A stretch of 53,301 nt of DNA from Candidatus Krumholzibacteriota bacterium (GCA_024277025.1 JAJRWA010000126.1:1-53301); one strand, 5' to 3'; shown: positions 34,201-43,401, counted from the stretch's first letter. Program-made: numbers and translations. Notes: generated from the letters alone by a model not told the origin.

Positions 34201-34877
34201 TGCTGCCGGCACCTTTGGCCTGGAGTCAGGCCGGTGGGGTACAAACCGAATCCGGTGTCCTGTTCCATGTTTGCTGGAGTGAATTGCTCTATGGGTTCAC
34301 CTCACTGCCGGGCGGCACGACCGGCTGGCTGCTGCCGGCCCACGGAAATTCGCCGCTGGTGCAGAAGCAGCCTCTGACTTTGGGCGGCGCCCAGCAGGCG
34401 CCGTTGTCCTATCTCGGCGGAATGCTGGTGCCGTTGGCGGAGGGACTCCTGCTCAAGGTGGTCACGGTTGAGCGTGAGCTCGGAGTGGCTCCGCTGCTGA
34501 CGACTGCGACCTCGGCACCCCTGTGGCGGTCCGAGCGCGGCGACAGCCGCAACAGTGGTGCTTATCCGCTGGCCCAGTCCGTTTCGGCGGTCCAGCCCGC
34601 CGTGGTCTTGTCGCGCCAGTTGCAGGCCTACCCCAATCCCGGCAGCGGGCGCATTCGGTTCCGCAGCCGGGGGACCGGCCTGGACGGCGGCACCCGCCTG
34701 GATATTTTCGACCTGCGGGGACGGCGCGTACGGCGGCTGCAGGGCGCTGACGGGGAGGGGGTTGTCGCCTGGGACGGCCGGGATGAGCAGGGCCGCCAAT
34801 TGGCCGCTGGGGCCTATCTGGCGGTGGCACGGTCCGGTGGACAGCGCTTGACGACCCGGCTGGTGCTCACCCGCTGA
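31278..34877 (+). CDS. Secreted subtilisin-like serine protease with FG-GAP-type repeats and sorting tail
   Basis: The product is 1199 residues from GTG, chosen because it starts directly at a signal peptide (IGFALTLLLLGGFLPAVGG) after GGTGGGG. ATG 31164, with AGGA upstream, is an alternative that adds 38 poorly coding residues. The S8 triad is complete: Asp200 (ILDSGMDSAHGD), His268 (YHGTALASVVAG) and Ser442 (FGTSLAAAHVAG). After the peptidase come FG-GAP/VCBS-like segments (ALNLDGVGGDEIVTASEFG, LCDLDGDGLHEIVLPV). A diverged sorting module ends the chain (AYPNPGSGRIRFR, WDGRDEQGRQLAAGAY, RLVLTR). It stands alone, between the ribosomal block and the 2047-residue orphan. Confidence 0.9.
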   Translation: MSIGFALTLLLLGGFLPAVGGQDALAAPASEYFRNHLDQDGNGVEDLLDAWRRGQAAWSALQQAAQPKRPAAAGAAKSGDRAEFPDGVAPASSVVAAGRLRILCLGATAGQLSTPVAAAAGEGVCRVVQDVSRFGGITVLVVDAAGLDRFLADGPACAVMLDREGVPALVDSRHLVGVGRVTAGALDLGNDWSATVAILDSGMDSAHGDLGDAPDDDLDGPPPAVGDAGDWFDASGGWPLFAGYTAVGWHDVTDDFPGSQGPWDYNYHGTALASVVAGSGTVDPDYRGLAPGGRLTIVKYWDFDETWHAWAGDFLAACAWPLDNRETYRVRTVLMAANWEVDAGISAAMAAFVDAGLLPVVAMGNYGDNPAGPGYPASLPEVLAVGAANSNGEVSAYSGRGLAGQQKPDLVAPGGGLLPGNGRIVAADNEPDDTYSGRFGTSLAAAHVAGAAFMLDEALLENGLAPAHDRAGVEARQIVLRMTAAYVAAAETPDGSGSLALPPYNGNDPARGFGLLRVDAAVHAMIDPLRPGQDQADTLSSDWQKPVVARRLETSPGVRYLVEAVPAAGLDVVVEVVEVGVDGQLLRLDVNGAGVSEFGYFRPGTDSWAFVVVKRLSGAGGVTLRLREEDSFTAQGAGLTLPGVGSGAPNMGYLAPFTGPSLIVPSRVLVDPVARSLNVLDTTGSFRPGWPVFVFPATASQGGLTQPVALNLDGVGGDEIVTASEFGSIYFFTGDGSVKTVDLELNRSLTRPVGFQNAVGGWRVLVVDKLGWARTWSWNAAAGTGPELEIEIPLGHNLPLAPAAGRLAGGGGESVVIAFADGWLGVLDENLNLRSGWPLALGVPLEVAPVLCDLDGDGLHEIVLPVRDNLSGQLTMRVFDGAGNSLPADGTVVPAPRGGRWLSLSEASVSGWSGAGTLAVSVVGLADNGLAGDATVWSLGLGRLLATGGAESVDLAGFSIGASTAEGQLQLDNLLLPAPLAWSQAGGVQTESGVLFHVCWSELLYGFTSLPGGTTGWLLPAHGNSPLVQKQPLTLGGAQQAPLSYLGGMLVPLAEGLLLKVVTVERELGVAPLLTTATSAPLWRSERGDSRNSGAYPLAQSVSAVQPAVVLSRQLQAYPNPGSGRIRFRSRGTGLDGGTRLDIFDLRGRRVRRLQGADGEGVVAWDGRDEQGRQLAAGAYLAVARSGGQRLTTRLVLTR

Positions 34878-34945
34878 CCGGCTGTTTTTTGACGACTGTG
34901 ATTTTCCTGATGTCTGTCCCGGGCCCGCCGTGATAGATTCCGGCC

Positions 34946-37900
34946 ATGGAAAAGAGCACCTCCTCAAGCACCCAGCACGGCAGCACCTACTGGCAGCTAT
35001 TGGCGGCGGCCGATGATGCCCTGCAGGTCGGCGACTATCCGGCTGCCGAGCGCCGCTATCTGGATGCCTGCGCCCTGCGCGACGCCTCACCGGGGCGTGT
35101 TTTTGTCACCGAGAAAATTGGCGATGGCTTGCGGCGCCTGTTGGGCAGCCGCCGGGCCGGTGCGGCAGCGAAAGGTCTGAGCGGACGCTGGCAGCGGGCC
35201 AGCCGCGCCTTCGTCGACGACTTCAATGGCCGCGGCGAGCACATCGTGCGCGAGGGCGTGCGTTTGGCCGAACTGCGTCCCGAGGACGATGCGGAGACCA
35301 ACCAGCCCATTCTGGAATCCGCCCTGTTTCTCGTCGCTCGCAGCCAGATATTCCAGGATGAGCCGGCTTCGGCGGTGCCGTTGCTGCGGGGCGTGTTCCG
35401 GGCGGCGGCGCGCACCGGACGACCATTCAGCGTCGATCTGGTCCGGCACGATCTGCCGCTGACCGAAGAAGACCGCCTGTGGATGGCTCGCAAGGGCGGG
35501 GAACTGGTCGAATCCTTCGTGGAACAGGGGCATCTGCGGCAGGGTTCGCCGGAGGCTGCAGAGTGGGCCGAGGTGTTTCTGCAACTGCTGCAGGCGCGCT
35601 ACTTCGGCAGCACCGGCCGGCTGGCCGAAGAGCGGGCCTGGCTGGAGGCCCTGACTGCCGACCGTCTGCTGGGGCGCGCGGCGGCCAGCGTGGAATTGTA
35701 TCGGGCCTATCTGGCGGTCAATCCGGAACCCGGATCGCGGCCGGACGAGGCTCGCGTACGTCTGCTCGAGCTGTTGGGCAACACCCACGCGGTCAATTTC
35801 CCGGTACCTCGCTATGAGGAAGCGCTGGGGGCCATGCAGTCGGCGGGCCTGGCGTCCGGCAGTGCGGTCGGCGGCCGCTTCGAAGAGGCTCTGGCGCGGT
35901 TGGAATATCGCCGGCCCGATGGCGATCCGACGGCGAGACAGGCACCGGCCTGGGCCTCGGCTGCGGTCGAACCGGACGGCCGGGTCGCCGTTGTCTACTG
36001 GTGGGACAACGAACCACGAGACCTGGCGTTCTGGCGACCGGGCGAGAGCACCGCAGCCCTGGAAGATTTTCTGTCTCCCTGCGCGGGCCGCCTGCTGGCC
36101 GCCGATGAAGCGACTTTGGCGGCGACCGCGGGTCAATGGGTCTCTGAGCCGGCGCCCTGGACGTCCGAGGAATTCGTGGCCGCGATCATGGAGAGCGTCC
36201 TGCCTGCCTCCGGCCTGGAGCCAACGGCAATGCTGCGTCTGGCACTGGCGGAGACCGGCCCCTGGCGTGCGGGATGGCGCCCGGGCCTGGGCCACAGCCT
36301 GCTGGAGCCACCGCACAGTTCAACTCTGGTGGACGCCTGGCAGCAGGGCACCGCGGTGGGGGCGCTGCAGGCCGGCCTGATGTTTCTGGCGGTCCGCAGC
36401 CGGGTTGCCGCCGCGGATATTTCCCTGCGTGCCGGTATCGGCGAGATGGCCCGACGTGGCGATCCTGCCTCTGACTTCCTGTACGGTTTTCTGACCCTGG
36501 ACAGTGAAGCAGACCGGGCGCTGGACGCCAGTTTTGAAGCCTGGACCCTGCCGCTGCTCTGGACCCGGCCCGACCCCTTCGGCTGGGGCAACAACGCGGC
36601 CGCCGGCGGGGTGTCGGCTGCGGCCGAGGTGGGCATCCGGCCTGATCTGGGGCGCAGCGATTTGACGATAGTGACGACCGGCAATGCGCCGGCGGTGCTG
36701 ACGGCCTGGGGGGACGGCAAGCAGAAGTGGCGGGTCGTGCTGGACCGGATGGACCGGCTGGAGAGCCTGGCTCAGGTGGCCGGTGGCGTGATGGGGCCGG
36801 TCACGTTGATCCCACGTGATGGCCTGGTCCATTCCCTGGCCGCAGCCCTCCAGTTGCTGGAAGATCTCCTGGTGACGGCCCAGCCCGGGTCGGACGGTCT
36901 GCTGGCCCTGTTTCACTGGACCCGCCTGGTGGAGACCCATAACGGGGACCTGCTCGATTTTCAGCAGGTGCGGCCTCGTCCGGTCGGCGCCATTCCGCTC
37001 TATGAGCGGTACGGGGAAAAAATCGCCGGGCTGGCCCAGGACCGTCCGTCGCTGTCGGCGGACGGTTCGCTGGACACCGAGACCCTGCGCACCTGGGGCG
37101 GCCAGTTCAGCCAGCGCGTGCGCAAGGCCGGACTGGTGGCCGGGACCTGCGCCCATCTGGGCACCGATGGGTCGACCCTGGATGCCCTGTGGGGTGTCTT
37201 CGAAGGGAGCGACGCGGCCTGGGTTTTCCTGGACAGCGCGGCCGTGCACTGGACCCTGCACGAACAAGGTGATTTGGGGATCCAGGAGCTGCACAAGCTG
37301 CTGCACAGCCGCGGCGGCCGGCATCTGAGCCTTTTGTCGGCGGCGGCCTGGCAGCGTACCGAACTGGAGGAGTTGCTGGCCACCTGGCTGCGGGTCTTCG
37401 GCAGTGCCTACTGCCTGAGCCTGACTGATACGCGGGCGCCGGCACTGCGGCTGGTCGACCGCGGCGTGCGGCCGGAGGCGAGGTTGGCCGCTGCCGACGA
37501 GTTGGCCGGAACCGTGACCTGGATCGACCGCCGGTTTGCGGAAGAAGGAGCGGGGACCGTGCGCCTGCCGGGTGACGGTCGGACCGGCGAGTTCTGGCGC
37601 CAGATTCGCAGCGGTGACCTGGCCCTGGCCGGACAGGATTGGCATTTCCTGGCCGATGACCGCGAGGCTCCCGGTTTGCCGTCGGCGGCGCTGGTCGTCC
37701 CTGTCCTGCGCAGCCTGGCCGGCGATGGCGTGCCGCGGGCCAGGCAGGATGCGCGCGTGGCCTGGGCCGAGGCCGACCGCGAGCGCGCGGCCTACCTGGG
37801 CTGGCGGCGCAAGCTGTGTGCCCTGGAGATCGCTTCGCTGATGGCTGGGCACTGGCGCAGCGTGGACATCCTGGACACCAGATGGTGGCGCCTCTTGTGG

Positions 37901-40900
37901 TCCGCAGCACCGGCAGCGGCAAGTGCCCGGCCGTGGACCGGCGAGTTGGCGGCCCAACTGGCGACCAATGGGGTGGCGCGAACCTTTGACTTGCCCGGCA
38001 CCGCGGGCTCCGGGGGTCCCATCGACAGCCGGGTCCGGGAAATCGTCCAGGGCTGGCTGGCTCGCCAGGAGGGTGCTGAGCCAGGCTTGGACTCAGCGGT
38101 CGCGACGATCCCCGCGCCACCCGCCGGCGTTCAGCTCCTGGTGGGAGATCTGGCTGCCATCTGGGAACAGAGCAGCCGGTATCTGGCCGTCCAGTGGGAG
38201 CGCGGCGAACTGGCGCGGTGGATGCTTGTGGTCGCTGACAAGATACCGGCCGGAGCCGCCGACCTGGTGGCTGACGGTGGTGTGGCGGGTCGCTCGGTGT
38301 GGGGCGGTGATCTGGAGCCGGACCTGCTCACCCCGGTCCTGTGGGTTGGTCCGGAGGACTTCGCTGACGCACGTCTGCGCCAGTTGCTGGCCGAACGTCC
38401 GCCCGAGATCATCGTGGCCGATGACCTGGCGGACTGGCTGCCCAGTGCGGTCCGTGATGGACAGGAAACGGCGCTTGCCCTGCGCGGGATCCTCGATTGC
38501 GGCGCTCATGCCGTCGTGCTGCATGCCCGGGAGCTGGCTGCCAACTGGGCCGATTTTCTGGCCGGTGCGTGTGGCGCGCGTCTGGCCAACACCACCGGCA
38601 GCGTCGGTGTGGTGCCCGCTGCGGCCACACCGGACAAGCCCCTCTGTGTGGATTGCGGCTGTCCCGATCGACCGGCGGCACTGGCCCGGCGCTTGCGCGT
38701 CCTGCTTGAGCGTATGCGCGAGGTGCTGGTTGCGGTCGCAGGCGAAGAAGCCGACGGTGTGGCGCCGCCGCCGGACCGACAGTTGCTGCCGACCAAGTGG
38801 CTGGCGCGGTTGAGTGGCATGAGCAGCGAGGAGGTCAATGAAGGGGTTCTGCTGCTGCGCTGGGCGGCGCGGTTGAATGGGGATTCCCTGTCTGCGGCGG
38901 GTGGTGAAGGTGCGGACGGAATGTCCGGCGGCCATACCCTGGTCATCGCCAGGCGCTATGCGGAACTGGAAACGATCCTGGCCAAACTGGGCGAGAATCT
39001 GGCCGTGCTGCTGCCGCTCTGGTTCGCCGGGACGACAGTGCCCGGGTTGTTGGGCGCCATCGATCTGGAGCAGCCACCGGTGCGCATCGACCGCCGGGAA
39101 CTGGCTCTGGTCGATGCGTTTCTCGGGGCGGTGGCCGCCGGGTCCAGCTACGGCTGCCGGCTGGTCTACACTTGCCCGCGCGGCCTGTTGAACTCGGCGA
39201 CGCGGCTGGTGGGCTGGGATGGTCCACTGCAGGAAGTCGTGCCCGCCCTGCAGGCGGCGCTGGATGTGTTTCGCGGCCGCGTGCGGGATGTGCTGGAGTC
39301 CGCTCTGGAGACCGGTGCCGGTTTTCGGGTGGAAACAGGCCTGACCGAACTGAGGGCCGAGGAGAGCGACTTCATGGGTCTCGGTGTTGTCCTGGGGCTC
39401 TGGCGCTGGTTGGGACCGCCGTGCCGTGAAGTACTGTATCTGGTGGATCTGTTGACGGTTGCGGACAGCCCGACGGTTCGCCAGTCACCTCTGGGCTGGG
39501 ACTTGTTCAGGGCGCAGATGGCGCCGCGCTACCCGGTGGCGCCGGTGGACCTGCCCGCGCGGCGGGTCGACCGCAAGGCGGCGGGACCACTGCCGAGGCT
39601 GGGGCAACTCCGGCGCCTGCTGTCGTCGGGCGTGGAGGCCAGCGATGATCTGGACACCGTGGTGGAACGTGTGCATCAGGTCACTGGCAGTCCTGGCGAC
39701 CCGGCGTTGCTGGTGCTCAAGGGCATGCTGGGTACCGGACGTCATGAAGTGGTCGTGCGTGGGCTGCTGCGTACGCTCAATCAGGCAGCGGATCCGGGCG
39801 AAATCGTGATCTATTGCCCGGACCAGGCGGTGGCGGCCATGATGTCGCGTGAGTTTCTGCAGCGGGGCTATTGCCGACCACTGGACATCCGGGTGCCAGC
39901 CGGCGGAAGTGGTGTGCCCGCCGGGCCCAACGCTTTGCCGGCCCTGGCCCGGCCTGAGACGGCCGTGGTCGTGATGTGTGAAGTGCAGCGCTTCGATGCG
40001 GAGACCCGCTACCGCGTGGCCCAGATGGGACGGGGCAAGCTGCTGGTGATGACGGCGGATCCGGTGGCCAGTCTGGAACCGTGGGAGCACCTTTTCCTGA
40101 CCACCCCGCGGGCCAACGAAATCATTGAACTGACGAGCCAGCGACGCCTGAGCAAGGCCATCTGGAGCGAGGTCCGGGCCCTGGCGCCGGCCGATCTGGC
40201 CCCCGGCGGGAGGACGCGCCGGCACGAGCGCGGTCACCTCGAGTCCGGCTATGCGGCCAACCTGGTGCAGAGCCTGGCCCGGGTTGTGGCGGCCCGGGCC
40301 GAGGGCACTTTGCCGATGACCTTGCGCCTGACGACTCCGTTGGCTGCGGATCTCGAATTCCTGTCAGGCCAGTTGCGTGAACGCGGCTGGCTGGCTGTGC
40401 CGGAAGCAGAACTGGATGCCGTGTTGTTGCCGGGTCCCCGTGAAATTCTGGCTGCGGTGACTGATGCCCTGGCGCGCAACGGCGAACTGGCGCTGGCTTT
40501 CCCCGCGGCGACGACGACCCCGGAAGCTGGTGGCGGTGCCGATGGTGCCAGGGCGGCCGGGGGCGTACCGGCACAGGCTGAGGAATCCGGGACTGAAGAA
40601 CCGGTTCCCGCCGAGCTCATGCTGCCGCGGCTGCTCGGACCCGGTGCCCAGGCAGACTGGCGGGCCTGGGCGGACGGTTGCGAGGCGGATGCCGAACTGA
40701 CGCTGGCCGAGTTTGTCGGCCGGCTGGTGGGCACGCCCTGGGCCAACACCTTCCTGCGGCAGCCCGAGTCCCGGCACCGCTGCGAGGAACTGCTGGCCCG
40801 CTGGGGTGATCAGCCCCTGCGCTCACTGCTGTCGACGCCTTTGTGGGGCGCCTGGTGGCATACGATGACTGCGGATCTGGGCCTGCGGCCACCGGTTTCC

Positions 40901-41089
40901 CAACGGCCGGTCGTGGTGCTCAGCGATACGGCCAGGTTGCCGGGCTGCCGGGTGCCGGGCGGGGCCTATCTGTGCCTGGGCACCGAACCGGCCCGCCAGC
41001 ACTACGAATTTCTCGGCCGCCTCACCGATAGCGCCGTGGTTCTGTATCAGGAGCGCTCACCTTTGCCGGGCGAAGCGCGCGGCACCTGA
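34946..41089 (+). CDS. 2047-residue orphan protein with TPR-like start and degenerate NTPase-like motifs
   Basis: I do not recognise the family. No signal peptide or membrane helix is visible, so it should be cytoplasmic. Residues about 10-70 look TPR-like (ALQVGDYPAAERRYLDACAL). Near the middle, PEIIVADDLADWL (Asp1159-Asp1160) looks like a Walker B/DEAD-like strand. A Cys cluster CVDCGC sits at 1234-1239. At about 1587-1705 there is a P-loop-like KGMLGTGRHEVV (1592-1603, Arg in place of the usual Lys), VVVMCEVQRF with Glu1679, and KLLVMTADP (Asp1705), in the order and spacing of SF1 helicase motifs I, II and III but with key residues changed. The open frame is intact over 6.1 kb with codon use like its neighbours. 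It follows the third subtilisin gene by 68 bases. Confidence 0.85.
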   Translation: MEKSTSSSTQHGSTYWQLLAAADDALQVGDYPAAERRYLDACALRDASPGRVFVTEKIGDGLRRLLGSRRAGAAAKGLSGRWQRASRAFVDDFNGRGEHIVREGVRLAELRPEDDAETNQPILESALFLVARSQIFQDEPASAVPLLRGVFRAAARTGRPFSVDLVRHDLPLTEEDRLWMARKGGELVESFVEQGHLRQGSPEAAEWAEVFLQLLQARYFGSTGRLAEERAWLEALTADRLLGRAAASVELYRAYLAVNPEPGSRPDEARVRLLELLGNTHAVNFPVPRYEEALGAMQSAGLASGSAVGGRFEEALARLEYRRPDGDPTARQAPAWASAAVEPDGRVAVVYWWDNEPRDLAFWRPGESTAALEDFLSPCAGRLLAADEATLAATAGQWVSEPAPWTSEEFVAAIMESVLPASGLEPTAMLRLALAETGPWRAGWRPGLGHSLLEPPHSSTLVDAWQQGTAVGALQAGLMFLAVRSRVAAADISLRAGIGEMARRGDPASDFLYGFLTLDSEADRALDASFEAWTLPLLWTRPDPFGWGNNAAAGGVSAAAEVGIRPDLGRSDLTIVTTGNAPAVLTAWGDGKQKWRVVLDRMDRLESLAQVAGGVMGPVTLIPRDGLVHSLAAALQLLEDLLVTAQPGSDGLLALFHWTRLVETHNGDLLDFQQVRPRPVGAIPLYERYGEKIAGLAQDRPSLSADGSLDTETLRTWGGQFSQRVRKAGLVAGTCAHLGTDGSTLDALWGVFEGSDAAWVFLDSAAVHWTLHEQGDLGIQELHKLLHSRGGRHLSLLSAAAWQRTELEELLATWLRVFGSAYCLSLTDTRAPALRLVDRGVRPEARLAAADELAGTVTWIDRRFAEEGAGTVRLPGDGRTGEFWRQIRSGDLALAGQDWHFLADDREAPGLPSAALVVPVLRSLAGDGVPRARQDARVAWAEADRERAAYLGWRRKLCALEIASLMAGHWRSVDILDTRWWRLLWSAAPAAASARPWTGELAAQLATNGVARTFDLPGTAGSGGPIDSRVREIVQGWLARQEGAEPGLDSAVATIPAPPAGVQLLVGDLAAIWEQSSRYLAVQWERGELARWMLVVADKIPAGAADLVADGGVAGRSVWGGDLEPDLLTPVLWVGPEDFADARLRQLLAERPPEIIVADDLADWLPSAVRDGQETALALRGILDCGAHAVVLHARELAANWADFLAGACGARLANTTGSVGVVPAAATPDKPLCVDCGCPDRPAALARRLRVLLERMREVLVAVAGEEADGVAPPPDRQLLPTKWLARLSGMSSEEVNEGVLLLRWAARLNGDSLSAAGGEGADGMSGGHTLVIARRYAELETILAKLGENLAVLLPLWFAGTTVPGLLGAIDLEQPPVRIDRRELALVDAFLGAVAAGSSYGCRLVYTCPRGLLNSATRLVGWDGPLQEVVPALQAALDVFRGRVRDVLESALETGAGFRVETGLTELRAEESDFMGLGVVLGLWRWLGPPCREVLYLVDLLTVADSPTVRQSPLGWDLFRAQMAPRYPVAPVDLPARRVDRKAAGPLPRLGQLRRLLSSGVEASDDLDTVVERVHQVTGSPGDPALLVLKGMLGTGRHEVVVRGLLRTLNQAADPGEIVIYCPDQAVAAMMSREFLQRGYCRPLDIRVPAGGSGVPAGPNALPALARPETAVVVMCEVQRFDAETRYRVAQMGRGKLLVMTADPVASLEPWEHLFLTTPRANEIIELTSQRRLSKAIWSEVRALAPADLAPGGRTRRHERGHLESGYAANLVQSLARVVAARAEGTLPMTLRLTTPLAADLEFLSGQLRERGWLAVPEAELDAVLLPGPREILAAVTDALARNGELALAFPAATTTPEAGGGADGARAAGGVPAQAEESGTEEPVPAELMLPRLLGPGAQADWRAWADGCEADAELTLAEFVGRLVGTPWANTFLRQPESRHRCEELLARWGDQPLRSLLSTPLWGAWWHTMTADLGLRPPVSQRPVVVLSDTARLPGCRVPGGAYLCLGTEPARQHYEFLGRLTDSAVVLYQERSPLPGEARGT

Positions 41090-41196
41090 ACGAAATCGTC
41101 CGTTTGACCGGGCTTGTCCTGCTGTGCGCCGAATACTAGTTTTGCCGCACCGCGATTCATGGTCTGGCGAGAGCACCCGCACCAGGAGCCTGTGAC

Positions 41197-42639
41197 ATGG
41201 AAAAAGACACGCGACCGGGGGGCAGGCAGCTGCGCTCGCTGGCCCACACCTTCGAACCCTACCGCATCAAGGTCGTCGAGAAGATCCAGCGGGTCAGCCG
41301 ACAGGAGCGCGTGCAGCATCTGCGCGACGCCGGCTACAACGTGTTCAAGGTGCCGTCCGCGGCGATCTACGTGGATCTGCTGACCGACAGCGGCACCGGC
41401 GCCATGAGCGACAGGCAGTGGGCTGCCCTGATGACCGGTGACGAGGCCTACGCCTACAGCCGCAGCTTCGCGGATTTCGAGGCGACCGTGCGGGATATCT
41501 GCGGCTACAAGCATGTGATCCCCACTCATCAGGGCCGGGCGGCCGAAGGCATCCTGTTTGCGACCACGCTCAAGGAAGGCTCGGTCGTCCCCAACAACAT
41601 CCACTTCGACACGACCCGGGCCAATGTCGAGCACCAGGGCGCCATCGCCCTGGACTGCATCGCCGAGGCCGGCCTGGATCCGGAACTGGAAGCCCCCTTC
41701 AAGGGCGACATGTCCCTGGACAAACTCGCGGCGGCCTTCGGGAAGTACGGCACCGAGCGCATCCCGTTCGTGATGGTGACGATCACCAACAACAGCGGTG
41801 GCGGCCAACCGGTGAGCATGGCCAACGTGCGCGAGATCTCGGCCTTCTGTGACAAGGTGGGCGTGCCGCTGATTTTCGACGCCTGCCGCTTTGCCGAGAA
41901 CGCCTGGTTCGTCCAGCAGCGCGAAGAGGGCTACGCCGACAAGTCGATCAAGGAAATCTGCAACGAGATGTTCGCCCTGGGGCAAGGCTGCACCATGAGC
42001 GCCAAGAAGGACGGTCTGGTCAATATTGGCGGCTTTCTGGCCCTCAACGACGACACGATGGCCCAGAACGCGACAAACCTGCTCATCCTGCGCGAGGGCT
42101 TCCCAACCTACGGCGGTTTGGCGGGACGCGACCTGGCGGCGGTCGCCCAGGGCCTGCGCGAGGTCCTGGACCCCGACTATCTGGCCTACCGGATCGGGCA
42201 GGTCGCCCGGCTCGGCGAACGGCTGGACGAACTGGGCGTGCCGTACCTGCGCCCGACCGGCGGCCACGCCGTGTACCTGGATGCCCGCCAGGCGCTGCCG
42301 CACATTCCCCAGCGTGAGTTTCCGGCCCAGGTCTTCACGGCGGCGCTGTATCTGGAAGGCGGCGTGCGTGGGGTTGAAATCGGCAGCTTGATGTTCGACC
42401 ACCGGGATCCGGACACCGGCGAGATCGTCCACCCGGCCATGGAACTGGTGCGGCTGGCGGTGCCGCGCCGGGTCTACACCCATACCCAACTGGACTATGT
42501 GGCTGAGAGCTGCGCCCGGGTCATGGAGATCGGTGAGCGTCTGCGGGGGCTGGAGATCGTCTGGGAGCCGCCCAGTCTGCGGCACTTCACGGCAAAGCTG
42601 CAACCGGTCGGCGGCGGTCGCATGGTTGCCGAGGCCTAG
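41197..42639 (+). CDS. tnaA: Tryptophanase (tryptophan indole-lyase)
   Basis: This 480-residue PLP enzyme splits tryptophan to indole, pyruvate and ammonia; tyrosine phenol-lyase is the close alternative. The PLP lysine lies in CTMSAKKDGLVNIGG (Lys271, second of the pair). FDACRFAENAWF and HQGRAAEG are family signatures. Two features favour tryptophanase: GVRGVEIGSL followed by RDPDTG, where phenol-lyases have an ERG motif, and the His of LRHFTAKL near the C-terminus. The adjacent NIGGFL is more phenol-lyase-like, so substrate needs testing. No Trp-containing leader peptide like tnaC is seen in the 107 bases upstream. The next gene starts three bases after its stop. Confidence 0.9.
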   Translation: MEKDTRPGGRQLRSLAHTFEPYRIKVVEKIQRVSRQERVQHLRDAGYNVFKVPSAAIYVDLLTDSGTGAMSDRQWAALMTGDEAYAYSRSFADFEATVRDICGYKHVIPTHQGRAAEGILFATTLKEGSVVPNNIHFDTTRANVEHQGAIALDCIAEAGLDPELEAPFKGDMSLDKLAAAFGKYGTERIPFVMVTITNNSGGGQPVSMANVREISAFCDKVGVPLIFDACRFAENAWFVQQREEGYADKSIKEICNEMFALGQGCTMSAKKDGLVNIGGFLALNDDTMAQNATNLLILREGFPTYGGLAGRDLAAVAQGLREVLDPDYLAYRIGQVARLGERLDELGVPYLRPTGGHAVYLDARQALPHIPQREFPAQVFTAALYLEGGVRGVEIGSLMFDHRDPDTGEIVHPAMELVRLAVPRRVYTHTQLDYVAESCARVMEIGERLRGLEIVWEPPSLRHFTAKLQPVGGGRMVAEA

Positions 42640-42642
42640 CCG

Positions 42643-43308
42643 ATGGCGGGTGCTGAGACGGCACTGCAGGGAGAGGGGCTGCCCGGTTCCCTGTGGCGTA
42701 TGGTCGAGCCCCGTCTCGCTGCGGCGCTGTCCGCCCTGGAACTGGCCGCCGAGTTCAGCGCCGTATTGATCACGGCCGACGATCTGCCCGGAGATGATTC
42801 CGCGTGGTACCGTTTGCTGCCCGGCGAGGGTGGGACCGGAAGGCCGACCCTGGCGCTGACCTGTCACGCCGATTCCTTTTGTCGGCACCAGCCTCTGCAC
42901 ACCACGGTCTATCCGGTCCGGGCCATCTGGGACCAGTTGGATGCCCCGCCGGCCGCGCGGATTCCCGACCCGGACGTCTATTCGCCGGAGCGGACCGACA
43001 GTTTCCTGTTTCACCACCTGCTGACGGTCAGGGACCTGCGGCGGGGTGAACTGCAGGGCGGGGACATCCCGGACCACCTGCAGGAGGCTTTCGCGGCCGT
43101 CTGGGCCGTGAGCGTGGACGGTCGCCTGGCCCGGCGCCAGTTGCCCGGTTATGGGTTGGCCGAACGCCGCAACCACTATTCGCGGTTGTTCAGTACTGGC
43201 GGCATTCTTCTGCCTGAACATTGGCAGGTATTTCAGGCCGTGTGGGACGGGGCCCTGTTGGAACAGTCGGCGATTCTGGGCGTAACGAGGCAGTTGCCCC
43301 GGCTCTAG
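42643..43308 (+). CDS. Hypothetical protein paired with tryptophanase
   Basis: The product is 221 residues, with no signal peptide or membrane helix. It contains LALTCHADSFCRHQPLHTTV, FLFHHLLTVRDLRRGEL and AAVWAVSVDGRLARRQLPGY followed by GLAERRNHYSRLF. I do not recognise the family. The paired His residues could bind a metal, but no known zinc motif (HExxH or similar) is present. It starts three bases after tnaA, so it is almost certainly cotranscribed and may act on the same pathway. Codon use matches its neighbours. Confidence 0.75.
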   Translation: MAGAETALQGEGLPGSLWRMVEPRLAAALSALELAAEFSAVLITADDLPGDDSAWYRLLPGEGGTGRPTLALTCHADSFCRHQPLHTTVYPVRAIWDQLDAPPAARIPDPDVYSPERTDSFLFHHLLTVRDLRRGELQGGDIPDHLQEAFAAVWAVSVDGRLARRQLPGYGLAERRNHYSRLFSTGGILLPEHWQVFQAVWDGALLEQSAILGVTRQLPRL

Positions 43309-43401
43309 CGGACGCCGGCCCCGAATCATTCGTTGGGTCCGGCGGATACCATTTGCTTTTTCCGCCGCGATGCCCCAATTTCATGAGGCTGAAAGCAGAT
43401 G

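Noticed and set aside
41047-43329. 760-codon minus-strand frame over tnaA and its neighbour
   Set aside because: Opposite strand of tryptophanase, with no recognisable motif; a compositional shadow.
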